From IMG/VR virus record IMGVR_UViG_3300044630_001396, positions 1-38,773 of that record: a DNA stretch of 38,773 nt; one strand, 5' to 3'. The first letter of the stretch is position 1; each line of letters opens with the position of its first letter. This document shows, one piece after another, positions 18,913 through 26,840 of this stretch. Made by a program: the position numbers and the translations under genes. The notes beneath the pieces were generated by a model. It had not been told where the DNA came from and made no database searches. It saw only the letters and a list, made by a program, of their open reading frames with translations. Source of the stretch: a virus.

Positions 18913-18938
18913 AAAAAAGCACCCTAGGGTGCTTTTTT
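18913..18938. terminator. Bidirectional palindromic terminator
   Basis: A perfect 26-bp palindrome: six A, GCACC, CTAG, GGTGC, six T (seven T on the plus strand). It would fold as a GC-rich hairpin with an A/U-tract on either strand. It lies between the convergent ends of the rightward tail block (stop 18892) and the leftward tailoring operon. The final T run supplies part of the stop codon (18938-18940, read on the minus strand) of the leftward halogenase. This fits a rho-independent terminator working in both directions. Confidence 0.85.
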
Positions 18939-20560
18939 TATTCTTTGTCTTTGTAGTGCTTAGTTTTTAAATACTGATAATGACTTGGACACTTGTTAAC
19001 AACATGCTCGTTTTTTGCTTTTTTCTGCCGCCAGTAGTTTTCTGTAGCAGTATTAAAAATTGCAGGAACAGTTCTAGCTGTGCCTATGTACAGCCCGTCG
19101 TATTTAATTTTTTCTAATGACATACGATTTACGGGCAACATATGATTGCCAACAAATATGTCAGGAAATCCTCCATCACCAGTACCCAGTTCGTGCGATC
19201 TCAGCATTTTACCAGCAATATCAGATGCTATAGTATGCAATTCAGACAACTCTTTATCTATCATGCGATAGTCTAATTCAATATTTTCAGTGACATGCTG
19301 CCAATAGGGAGTGTCTCTACGAGATGACAGTGTATAGTGACATGTGACAAAAGTTTTAAAACTTTGCATAGTGACATTGGCCATATAGTTAAACCAATCA
19401 ACATGCATCCTATTGACTTGTTCGTTGTCTAAAGTTTGAAATAGCAATACTAACATTTCTTGAACACTGAACAATCCTGTGCTTTCCAAAGGTTCTATAA
19501 ACGCATAGGACAATCCCACACCCACTACATTTTTTTCCCAGCATTTGTCATGTGTACCATTTTTAATTTTGACCAGTCTAAATTCTAAATTGTCTGTACG
19601 ATTGGGATCGTGATATGTCATTTTATCACTGTTCAAATAGTCTTTATATTCTTGCAGTGCATCTTCTTCACTGATAAATTTACTGCTAAACACATAGCCG
19701 CTGCCAATTCTATGATATAGAGGAATATTCCAAACCCAGCCATTGTTATAAGCTGTGCAGTTTGTGACGTTTTCCATCTCAAGTTCTTTATCGTGATATG
19801 GCACATGACAAGTCCATGCTCTGTCATTTGGCAGAAGATTGTTAAAACTTTCAAACGGCACACCCATGGTCTGTTCCAGCAACAGCGATCTGAATCCAGT
19901 GCAGTCGATATACAAATCACCTTTGACTTTCTCGCCATTCTTCAACAGCAAGTAATCGATGTACCCATCTTCTTCCTTGACAATGCTTTCAATGTGCTGT
20001 TTAGTATGAGTAACTCCTGCAGGTATACACATCTGATCTCTTAGAAATTCACCAAACAATGCAGCATCCATGTGATACGCCACATCATTTTTAAAACTGT
20101 AACCTTCTAACTTGTGTGAGGTGTTATCACATATTTTATTGTTGTAGATCAGAGGCATATTGCTGTACATACAATCATAGAAGTCATTCCATGGAGTATC
20201 CGGATATAGCAATTTTTTATGATACCAGTCTCTAATACCGTCTGTGGTATTTTTCTTATCTTTTAGTCCAAACGGATAGTAGAATGATTCACCTTTTTTG
20301 TAAAAATCAGTAAATTTAATAGCCAGTTTGTGTGTGGCATTGCAGTGTGGCATCCAATCTTCGTCATTTAAATCTAAAAGATGAAGAAATAAATTTAATG
20401 TTCCGAGCGTTGATTCGCCTACACCCACGGTAGGTACATCGGGGGATTCTACAAGTTCGAATTTAATGTTAGGAAACTTTTTTGATAGCAATGCGGCGCT
20501 CATCCACCCTGCACTACCCCCACCGACTATAACAATTTTTTTGATAGGTGTTTTCATCAT
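18938..20560 (-). CDS. Flavin-dependent tryptophan-halogenase-type protein (A)
   Basis: A 540-residue member of the PrnA/RebH-type family, the usual length. Visible signatures are GGGSAGWM at 13-20 (FAD-binding), GVGES at 46-50, the lysine in THKLAIKF (K78, equivalent to PrnA K79), WVWNIP at 275-280 and EPLEST at 356-361, containing the counterpart of PrnA E346. Such enzymes use FADH2, O2 and halide to halogenate indoles, phenols or peptides; a T4-like cyanophage halogenase is known. No flavin reductase is encoded in the window, so host reduced flavin would be needed. It is the last gene of the leftward operon and overlaps the hydroxylase gene upstream by 4 bp. Substrate unknown. ATG 20560 and the next in-frame ATG are adjacent, so the start is uncertain by one codon. 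Confidence 0.88.
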   Translation of the reverse strand: MMKTPIKKIVIVGGGSAGWMSAALLSKKFPNIKFELVESPDVPTVGVGESTLGTLNLFLHLLDLNDEDWMPHCNATHKLAIKFTDFYKKGESFYYPFGLKDKKNTTDGIRDWYHKKLLYPDTPWNDFYDCMYSNMPLIYNNKICDNTSHKLEGYSFKNDVAYHMDAALFGEFLRDQMCIPAGVTHTKQHIESIVKEEDGYIDYLLLKNGEKVKGDLYIDCTGFRSLLLEQTMGVPFESFNNLLPNDRAWTCHVPYHDKELEMENVTNCTAYNNGWVWNIPLYHRIGSGYVFSSKFISEEDALQEYKDYLNSDKMTYHDPNRTDNLEFRLVKIKNGTHDKCWEKNVVGVGLSYAFIEPLESTGLFSVQEMLVLLFQTLDNEQVNRMHVDWFNYMANVTMQSFKTFVTCHYTLSSRRDTPYWQHVTENIELDYRMIDKELSELHTIASDIAGKMLRSHELGTGDGGFPDIFVGNHMLPVNRMSLEKIKYDGLYIGTARTVPAIFNTATENYWRQKKAKNEHVVNKCPSHYQYLKTKHYKDKE

Positions 20561-21099
20561 CTAAAATCCGGGCCGTGTATCCAACCTACTATTGCATGTC
20601 TCACGCCTGTAGTCACTGAAGTTACTCTGTGTGTCATAAATGATGGAAAGATAGTTATCATGCCTTGTTGTTTTATTTTTGGATCTGAGATCGCTGGCAT
20701 AAATTCTAAATCGCCTCCTTCGTATTCTGTAGGATCAGTGAGTTGAATAGTGAATGATAATTTTCTCACAGTGTCACCTGGTATAGAATCTGTATGCCAC
20801 ACATAGTGATCACCTCTATCGGCTGAATATCTAAAAACAAACGGAGGATCTATTCTGTTGTAACCTTCTAAATGATACCGGTATGTTTGTGAATTTTTAA
20901 GAAATATTACCTTAAAAATTTTATCTTCAAGGTCTTCTCTTAGGCCTCGATTACATATTTGAACACTTCGAAATTGTTTGTTAGTTATAAAATTTCCAAA
21001 CTTTGCAACAGTACCTTCAACCCATTTGGTTGAATCTTCTATAATCTCTTTACACTCTTGAGCAGTAAAAAGAGGTATTGTAATCGTTTGGGCCACCAT
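20557..21099 (-). CDS. 2OG-Fe(II) oxygenase, PKHD/PiuC-like hydroxylase
   Basis: A 180-residue double-stranded beta-helix oxygenase. The metal triad is clear: H102-x-D104 in VWHTDS and H157 in FMTHRVTSV. R167 in GVRHAIVGW is placed to bind 2-oxoglutarate. The strand RKLSFTIQLTDP followed by EYEGGDLEF matches PKHD-type hydroxylases. These couple 2OG decarboxylation to hydroxylation of peptides or small molecules; some PiuC-type proteins are linked to iron metabolism in bacteria. The gene sits between two paralogous halogenase genes, overlapping one by 1 bp and the other by 4 bp, so joint action on a shared substrate is a reasonable inference. Confidence 0.85.
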   Translation of the reverse strand: MVAQTITIPLFTAQECKEIIEDSTKWVEGTVAKFGNFITNKQFRSVQICNRGLREDLEDKIFKVIFLKNSQTYRYHLEGYNRIDPPFVFRYSADRGDHYVWHTDSIPGDTVRKLSFTIQLTDPTEYEGGDLEFMPAISDPKIKQQGMITIFPSFMTHRVTSVTTGVRHAIVGWIHGPDFR

Positions 21100-22721
21100 T
21101 ATTCTTTGCCATTATAGATATTTTCTTTAAGATACTGATAGTGCGATGGTGCAGTTTCCGTTAGAGAGTTGATATATTCTTTCTTTTGATCCCAGTAGTC
21201 CTGAGTTTGACTGGTATAAAACTCTGGAACTGATCCATGCCTTGATTCGATCAACATCTTAACAACTGCCATTTGTGTGGCACTCACTGGTAGCACATGC
21301 ATGCCTACTAAAATATCAGGCATGCCGCCCATGCTCTGATCTGCAGGCATACTATGTGTTTGGAGTAACTTGATTGCCAAATCGCCAGCTGCGGTAGGCG
21401 GTAACTGGTTTAGTTTTCTATCAAACATTAATGAATCCATTTCTATATTTTCAGTAACATGTTGCCAGTATGGAGTATCTCTGCGAGAGCTAAACACATA
21501 GTGATATGTTACAAAGTTCTTAAAACTTTCCATAACATAGTTGGTTACATAATTGAAATTATCAACATGAATTTTATTGATCTGTTTGTTATGCAGTGTT
21601 TCGCACAGTTTTAATAGTAATTCTTGAACACTCAACAAACCAGTGCTTTCTAAAGGTTCTACAAATGCATAGGATAGACCTATACCAACACAATTTTTAA
21701 CCCATGCTCGATCATGTGCTCCGTTTTTGATTTCAATTAATCTAAATTCGCAGAGTTTGCTTCTTGCCGGATTAAGTACCGTCATAGCCTCACTATCAAG
21801 ATAGTCTTTGTATTCTTGCAGTGCATCTTCTTTGCTGATAAACTTGTCACAAAAAACATAACCACTGCCGATTCTGTTATATAGTGGAATATTCCACACC
21901 CAACCATTGTTGTGTGCTGTGCAATTAGTAACGTTTTCCATTTCAATTTCTTTAATAGTGTATGGAACGTGTGTTACCCATGCATGATTATTAGGCAAAT
22001 GACTCGAATACGATTCAAACGGAACACCCATAGCCTGCTCCAGTAGCAATGATCTAAATCCTGTGCAGTCAATGTACAAATCAGCTTCGAGAGTATCACC
22101 GTTATTTAATTTAAGACCGCTAATGTACCCGTCGCCGTCTTTAAGTACTTGTTCAATATGTGCTTGCACATGCACTACCCCTGCCGGAATACACAGTTTA
22201 TCCCTTAAAAAGTTGCCGAACAGTGTGGCATCCATATGATAAGCAGAATCATTGCGCCAGCTGAATCCAGGAAGCTGCCCGTCTTTGTTATCAAATATTT
22301 TAGTTTGATAAATCATAGGCATTGAACTGTATACACTTTCATAGAAATCGTTAACGTCTAGTTCAGGATGCATTGTTTTCTTAACATACCAATCTGTAGC
22401 ACCTTGCTGTGTATTTTGCAAGTCTTTAATTCCAAAAGGATAATAAAAAGTTTCGCCTTTCTTATAAAAATCAGTAAATTTGATAGCTAATTTGTAAGTA
22501 GCATTGCAATACTCCATCCAGTCTTCATCTTTGAGACCCAGCAATCCTAGATACTGATTAATAGTTCCGAGTGTGGATTCGCCCACCCCGATAATTGGAA
22601 CGTCTGGCGATTCAACCAGCGCAATTTCCATATCTGGAAATTGTTTTGATAACATAGCTGCACTCATCCATCCCGAACTGCCACCACCGGCAATAATAAT
22701 ACGTTTAATTGGTTTTTTCAT
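21099..22721 (-). CDS. Flavin-dependent tryptophan-halogenase-type protein (B)
   Basis: A 540-residue close paralogue of the protein at 18938-20560, with the same length and long shared stretches. It has GGGSSGWM (12-19), GVGES (45-49), the active-site lysine K77 in TYKLAIKF, WVWNIP (274-279) and EPLEST (355-360). All expected catalytic features are intact. It differs mostly in the C-terminal ~100 residues and in the loop before residue 150, regions that often shape the substrate pocket. Start: ATG at 22721 with a TTAGGA ribosome-binding site ~8 bp upstream, and a late-type promoter box in the 41-bp gap before it. It may therefore begin a sub-operon with the hydroxylase and halogenase A. Confidence 0.88.
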   Translation of the reverse strand: MKKPIKRIIIAGGGSSGWMSAAMLSKQFPDMEIALVESPDVPIIGVGESTLGTINQYLGLLGLKDEDWMEYCNATYKLAIKFTDFYKKGETFYYPFGIKDLQNTQQGATDWYVKKTMHPELDVNDFYESVYSSMPMIYQTKIFDNKDGQLPGFSWRNDSAYHMDATLFGNFLRDKLCIPAGVVHVQAHIEQVLKDGDGYISGLKLNNGDTLEADLYIDCTGFRSLLLEQAMGVPFESYSSHLPNNHAWVTHVPYTIKEIEMENVTNCTAHNNGWVWNIPLYNRIGSGYVFCDKFISKEDALQEYKDYLDSEAMTVLNPARSKLCEFRLIEIKNGAHDRAWVKNCVGIGLSYAFVEPLESTGLLSVQELLLKLCETLHNKQINKIHVDNFNYVTNYVMESFKNFVTYHYVFSSRRDTPYWQHVTENIEMDSLMFDRKLNQLPPTAAGDLAIKLLQTHSMPADQSMGGMPDILVGMHVLPVSATQMAVVKMLIESRHGSVPEFYTSQTQDYWDQKKEYINSLTETAPSHYQYLKENIYNGKE

Positions 22722-22743
22722 AAACTGTCCTAACTCCCGTTTG

Positions 22744-22752
22744 AATATTTAG
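22744..22752 (-). promoter_or_regulatory. Putative late promoter box before halogenase B (CTAAATATT)
   Basis: On the minus strand CTAAATATT lies in the 41-bp gap between the oxygenase gene at 22763 and halogenase B, 22 bp upstream of its start. The same nine bases occur at 31249-31257 on the plus strand, and CTAAATATA occurs at 7093 and 14644. It may allow separate late expression of the last three genes of the operon. Confidence 0.4.
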
Positions 22753-22762
22753 TTGAGTACTT

Positions 22763-23395
22763 TTAGATGTAACCTACATCTTGGCTATCGCCGTTTTTCC
22801 AATAATCTCTAAGAAGGTTAAATGATATGGAAATACGAACGTCGTCTGTTTTATTTCTTTTTACAGAATGTTGTAGCCATCCAGGAAATAATAGTAATTT
22901 ACCCACAGCTGGTTTAATATCATAGTATTTTTCAGCTATGTTTCCGAATGGAAATAGTTCTTGTTGCATCCACGGTATAGCATTCATAAGGCTAAAATTA
23001 CCGTCGTTGCCAGTAGTTTGGTAATAATAAGTTCCGGAAATAAATGCATCGCTGTGCTGATGCCATTCTTGACCTTGGTCTCTGCCAGTTTTGTTGATCC
23101 AACTGTGTCGGAGAGCAATCGGCACAGGGTGCCATGATTGTGTTTGATCAATGTATTTTTTAACGTGTGTTTCGATGTATTTTTTTAAATGTGTTAATTC
23201 AAAATCTTTAATAGAGTTAGTCCGAGATTTGATATTAGTCTGTACACCGTCCTCCCAACCAGGAGGATTATTAAAAATATCAGTTTGTTCTATTATAGGC
23301 AATTTTTTTCTTATCTCATCCTGCACTAGAAAAATTTCCTGCATTGTTCCCTGATGTTCGTATATCAATGTAGGAAATAGCGATACAATAGGCAT
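22763..23395 (-). CDS. 2OG-Fe(II) oxygenase of the LFPTLIY (TIGR02466-like) type
   Basis: A 210-residue protein opening with PIVSLFPTLIYEH, the N-terminal strand typical of this oxygenase family. The core reads EWHQHSDAFISGTYYYQ (H112, H114 and D116 as candidate metal ligands), then LLLFPGWLQHSVKRN (distal H176) and DDVRISISFNL (R187, likely 2OG contact). In this family the first His lies in an HxHxxA-type loop, so the exact metal ligands are less certain than in PKHD enzymes. It is separated from the next operon gene upstream by 1 bp. Substrate unknown; a peptide or amino-acid hydroxylase is plausible. Confidence 0.78.
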   Translation of the reverse strand: MPIVSLFPTLIYEHQGTMQEIFLVQDEIRKKLPIIEQTDIFNNPPGWEDGVQTNIKSRTNSIKDFELTHLKKYIETHVKKYIDQTQSWHPVPIALRHSWINKTGRDQGQEWHQHSDAFISGTYYYQTTGNDGNFSLMNAIPWMQQELFPFGNIAEKYYDIKPAVGKLLLFPGWLQHSVKRNKTDDVRISISFNLLRDYWKNGDSQDVGYI

Positions 23396-23396
23396 C

Positions 23397-24092
23397 TTAC
23401 AGTCCTAAATCTTTTAAGATTTTTTTACGTTTAAAATATTGCCCATTAAGCGCAAACGGAACAATTCCGACTTGTTTGATATATTCTTCGTACGATACAG
23501 TGTGCATTGAGATTTTTATATCCGACTCGGACAACGGTATTACATGTGCTAATTCTTTACCGGCCGGAATTGTTAGGTCTTTAGGAAACATAGTTTTAGG
23601 AACCAACAAGTTTACACTGGTAGTATGCTGATATTTGTAGTCGACTACGCCGTTGACTACAAATGGTTTAAATTCGTCATCATGCCAGAATGTATTAGTG
23701 TAAAGAAAATTAACCCCAGTTTTTTCTTTGATTTTCCAAGGACTATTAAGTTTTAAGTGATAAAATCCTTTGAGATATTCACCCCACTGGCTAGGATGAT
23801 GTCCCTCAGCATCGTCTTCAGGAAACCATTTTAACGATCCGCCCTCTGTTCCAATCCAATAGTCTTCCCAACTTTGTAATATAAATCCAGTTCGATATAG
23901 TGTACTCACCCCCGGACATGTTTTCATAGTACCGCGCATAGGACCTTGATGTTTAACTGTCGTGGGTAAGTTTTTCCAAAAACTAGGTAATCTTTCTTCC
24001 GCATATAAAATAGGAAATAGTGTTTCTACTTCGGGATTGGCGGTGAAACAATCTAATACAATTTTTGATTTTTTAAAAAAGAATGAAAACAT
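23397..24092 (-). CDS. Protein of unknown function, tailoring-operon family (member 1)
   Basis: A 231-residue protein, the most divergent of three neighbouring relatives. It keeps the family layout: RLPSFWKNLP near residue 35, a TMKTCPGVSTLYRTGF segment (compare TIKRCVPVLDYMTTGY in the next gene), a WKIKEKTGVNFLYTN segment, NGVVDY and IPAGKELAHVIPL. It is predicted to be soluble and mixed alpha/beta, with no transmembrane segment and no HxD-type iron site. It lies between two oxygenase groups in the operon. It may be a substrate-binding partner or a non-canonical enzyme; I do not assign a family name. Confidence 0.6.
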   Translation of the reverse strand: MFSFFFKKSKIVLDCFTANPEVETLFPILYAEERLPSFWKNLPTTVKHQGPMRGTMKTCPGVSTLYRTGFILQSWEDYWIGTEGGSLKWFPEDDAEGHHPSQWGEYLKGFYHLKLNSPWKIKEKTGVNFLYTNTFWHDDEFKPFVVNGVVDYKYQHTTSVNLLVPKTMFPKDLTIPAGKELAHVIPLSESDIKISMHTVSYEEYIKQVGIVPFALNGQYFKRKKILKDLGL

Positions 24093-24097
24093 TATTA

Positions 24098-24808
24098 TTA
24101 CCTATAAGTTTTTTTAGAATGAAATAGGTCGGCATATATACCAGCCCAATAAGTACTAAGCCTATATTTAAAACTAGACCTAGCCCACTCGTCTTTATCT
24201 GAGATGTGTGTAATATTCATCTGCCAATCTTCTCGCTTGAAAGGAAAAACCACCACTAATGGGTCTCCGGGATTGATAGTAAATGATTTTTCTTTGACAA
24301 GGCCAACAAGGCCAATAGGCTCATCGTGTTTATCAGTATCAACTACTCCTGGAAAAATTGAAAATTCTTTTCTAAATCTGTAATAGGGATCAAACAACAT
24401 GCAACTATACCCCGGAGGAGTTTTAATATGCCATGGTTGATTTATTTTTAGATAATGATGCTTTTTGCCATCTTCTGCTTTGAACTGGGCTTGATGCCAC
24501 GGATGTTTACCTACATGGTTGTCGGTATGTCTGCATCGATAATCAAATCCTGTAATAAAGTTTGCATCAACAAATTCTTTGATTTGAATTTCATATGTAG
24601 CACGTATAACATATCCAGTGGTCATGTAATCCAATACTGGCACACATCGTTTAATCGTAGGGGTATGAGGTTTGGTATATGGTTCAATTTCTGGTACTTC
24701 AATGGGAGTATCTTTATACCAGTCTGGAATTACTTTCCCAGCAGGCATAGGCGGAAACATGTCAATTGCTTCTAAATCACTGCCGGAAAATGTTATTAAT
24801 TTGGTCAT
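24098..24808 (-). CDS. Protein of unknown function, tailoring-operon family (member 2)
   Basis: A 236-residue protein with clear similarity to the next upstream gene. Shared segments include VIPDWYKDTP near residue 26, TIKRCVPVLDYMTTGYVIRA at ~51-70, WHIKTPPGYSCMLFDPYYRF at ~126-145, then FPGVVDTDKHDEPIG and GDPLVVVFPFKREDWQ. The central TPPGYSC and VDTD motifs, with the late PFKRE(D/N)W, look like the conserved core of a beta-rich fold. No known cofactor motif is evident. It overlaps its upstream neighbour by 4 bp, implying translational coupling. Conservation of His, Asp and Cys positions between paralogues leaves an enzymatic role open. Confidence 0.65.
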   Translation of the reverse strand: MTKLITFSGSDLEAIDMFPPMPAGKVIPDWYKDTPIEVPEIEPYTKPHTPTIKRCVPVLDYMTTGYVIRATYEIQIKEFVDANFITGFDYRCRHTDNHVGKHPWHQAQFKAEDGKKHHYLKINQPWHIKTPPGYSCMLFDPYYRFRKEFSIFPGVVDTDKHDEPIGLVGLVKEKSFTINPGDPLVVVFPFKREDWQMNITHISDKDEWARSSFKYRLSTYWAGIYADLFHSKKTYR

Positions 24809-25542
24809 TTAAATTGTTTCTCAGAATGGAATAATTTTTTATATGCATTAAACAAATAATATTTTGATTTGTTTAGTATAGTATCTGCAGTGAATTCAGA
24901 TTCCCAGTTGTCTCGTTTAAATGGAATAATTTGTACTAACGGATCGCCGCAATAAAATCTAACCTCAGTATTAACTTCTGTTAAGTATCCTACCACTGGA
25001 ATCTTTTGATTAAACTTATCTGTGTCGATAATAGCAGGCATGATACTGAATTGGTTTTGAAACAAGTAGTAAGGCTGCACCACTAAACAACTGTAACCCG
25101 GGGGAGTCTGCACTGTCCACTCGGAGTTAAATCGAAAATAGTTTGTTAAATTTTTCTTATCTGTTGATCGCATTGGGCATGTACTTTCAGCATAAATGCC
25201 GACAGCATTGTTAGGATGTAGTCCCTGCATGTCATCAGTTTTTTTAGAATCATTTATTTTGTTGCGTACTGTATTCGCGGTAACAATATTCATTTTAGGA
25301 ACAAAATTTTCAATCTTTTCACTGACTCTAACTTCGTAAGTGGCTCTTAGAATATATCCGGCTGTTATAAAATCTTCAACCGGAACACAGGCTCGAATAC
25401 TTTTTAAAGCATTTTCATCGAAGCTGTATGTGTCCTTGGCTTTAGCCATATTTGCATACCACTCTGGCAGATATTCTCTAGCCGGTATAGGCTTCCAGTG
25501 TTCTAATGCAGTCTTATCGTCTATGTTAAATTTAATCTTCAT
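24805..25542 (-). CDS. Protein of unknown function, tailoring-operon family (member 3)
   Basis: A 245-residue paralogue of member 2: PIPAREYLPEWYANM, SIRACVPVEDFITAGYILRA, WTVQTPPGYSCLVVQPYYLF, MPAIIDTDKFNQKIP and GDPLVQIIPFKRDNWES. It has an insertion between the GYILRA and TPPGYSC motifs relative to member 2. Gene boundaries overlap by 4 bp on both sides (with 24808 downstream and 25539 upstream), so the stoichiometry may be coupled to the oxygenase before it. The retained motifs across two quite diverged proteins suggest a conserved binding pocket. Function not recognised. Confidence 0.65.
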   Translation of the reverse strand: MKIKFNIDDKTALEHWKPIPAREYLPEWYANMAKAKDTYSFDENALKSIRACVPVEDFITAGYILRATYEVRVSEKIENFVPKMNIVTANTVRNKINDSKKTDDMQGLHPNNAVGIYAESTCPMRSTDKKNLTNYFRFNSEWTVQTPPGYSCLVVQPYYLFQNQFSIMPAIIDTDKFNQKIPVVGYLTEVNTEVRFYCGDPLVQIIPFKRDNWESEFTADTILNKSKYYLFNAYKKLFHSEKQFK

Positions 25543-26141
25543 CTATTAGATTTGTCTTCGTCTATTTCTATTAACCATGTGGTTAATATATATTTGTTTT
25601 TGTCCCCAATAGGAGGATTTCCCCTGTGTGTATGAGTCCAATCAGCTGGCCATATTAACAGTTTATTTTTCTTGGGAACGATCCTAGTATTTTGATATAA
25701 AAATTCTGTTTCACCTGCATCGTCTATATCGTTCATGTAAAGCTGTATCACAATTCTTCTTTTAGAATCCTCTCCAAGTGCTTCATAATGCCACTGATGA
25801 AAGCCACCACCTGGAACAATTTTTTTCATCTTGATCTGTTCTACTTTATAAGATCTATCTTGTAGTATGCTAAACTTGTCAGTGTAAATAGGCATTATTT
25901 TTTGCCATAATACTTCAAGAAAATGATTTACATATTGTGGATGTAGTGTACTAATTACTTTTGGATCCAGCATATAAAGCTGTTCATCATCCTTCCAGTG
26001 TTTAGGAACGGTATCCTGTTGGTGCAATGATAAGTCGGCTATTTTATCGTAGTAGTTGATAACATCTTGAAAGTATGAGTTTTGAAAGTAGTTTTCAAAT
26101 ACGCCAATAAATCCTTGAAATTCATATTTTTCAAAATTCAT
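25539..26141 (-). CDS. 2OG-Fe(II) oxygenase with an HxE metal motif
   Basis: A 200-residue oxygenase. The core GGGFHQWHYEALGE gives H118-x-E120 as the probable first two metal ligands, with H115 just before. The strand RRIVIQLYMND and GETEFLYQNTRIVP follow, then LLIWPADWTHTHRGNPP, whose H170 or H172 would be the distal ligand. KYILTTW places a lysine (K183) where many 2OG enzymes have arginine, similar to prolyl 4-hydroxylases. The length is typical for a single-domain phage hydroxylase. It overlaps neighbours by 4 bp on each side. Substrate unknown. Confidence 0.82.
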   Translation of the reverse strand: MNFEKYEFQGFIGVFENYFQNSYFQDVINYYDKIADLSLHQQDTVPKHWKDDEQLYMLDPKVISTLHPQYVNHFLEVLWQKIMPIYTDKFSILQDRSYKVEQIKMKKIVPGGGFHQWHYEALGEDSKRRIVIQLYMNDIDDAGETEFLYQNTRIVPKKNKLLIWPADWTHTHRGNPPIGDKNKYILTTWLIEIDEDKSNR

Positions 26142-26803
26142 TCTATTTCTAACCTATAATTACCAGCCAACGAAATCCTAACATCGTCAGTGCTGTAAAA
26201 CGGATATACTTGATGTTGCAACTCTGCAGGGAATATACAAATCTTTCCTTCAAGTTTTTTATCAACTGGAATAGGATAGTTATCAATTTTTCCAAGAGCA
26301 TCAACGTACACAAACTCAAAATTAGCAGTGCGATTTTTAATCAAATCAGGATTGGCAATGTTATCTTTTTCGTCAGCTATCGTGTATGGAATAGTAGTCC
26401 ATATAACAAAACTATAAATTCCGCTATGATTGTGTAACGGCAAGAACTCACCGCGCCGTTGAAGATTTACCCATATGCGTTCAAGAGATAATTTAATTTC
26501 TTTGTTTTCAGCGTTTGCTACAGAATTAAATAATCTGTCAAAATATTGATATTTGTTCTCGTAGACACCTAATAATTTTAGTACTTCTTTATCTATCAAA
26601 GAAATTAGCTCGTCTGATAATTTATAATTTATTGAATAGCCTTGTTGTTTTTTGTGATAAAGTCTTAATAAATCTTTAGACTCATCTAGCTCTGTTGAAA
26701 AATCCGTAAGGAACTTATTTGTTTCTTGTTTTATTCGTTGGAATATAAACGGATTGAATGTATCCAAATATATACCAACGTTGGGTAGGCTATAAAAACT
26801 CAT
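26138..26803 (-). CDS. Putative 2OG-Fe(II) oxygenase-fold protein
   Basis: A 221-residue protein. The second half follows the oxygenase jelly-roll order: RIWVNLQRRGEFLPLHNHSG with H124 and H126 as candidate ligands, SFVIWTTIPY, then KICIFPAELQHQVYPF (distal H197) and DDVRISLAGNY (R209). The N-terminal half is helical and not recognised. It resembles the LFPTLIY-type oxygenases elsewhere in the operon in its HNHSG and VRIS motifs but lacks a visible acidic ligand right after the first His. Activity is therefore less certain than for its neighbours. It begins a 4-bp-coupled run of four genes after the 37-bp gap following halogenase C. Confidence 0.65.
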   Translation of the reverse strand: MSFYSLPNVGIYLDTFNPFIFQRIKQETNKFLTDFSTELDESKDLLRLYHKKQQGYSINYKLSDELISLIDKEVLKLLGVYENKYQYFDRLFNSVANAENKEIKLSLERIWVNLQRRGEFLPLHNHSGIYSFVIWTTIPYTIADEKDNIANPDLIKNRTANFEFVYVDALGKIDNYPIPVDKKLEGKICIFPAELQHQVYPFYSTDDVRISLAGNYRLEIE

Positions 26804-26840
26804 ACTAATAATTATCTAAAATTAATAGCAGCGTTTGCAA

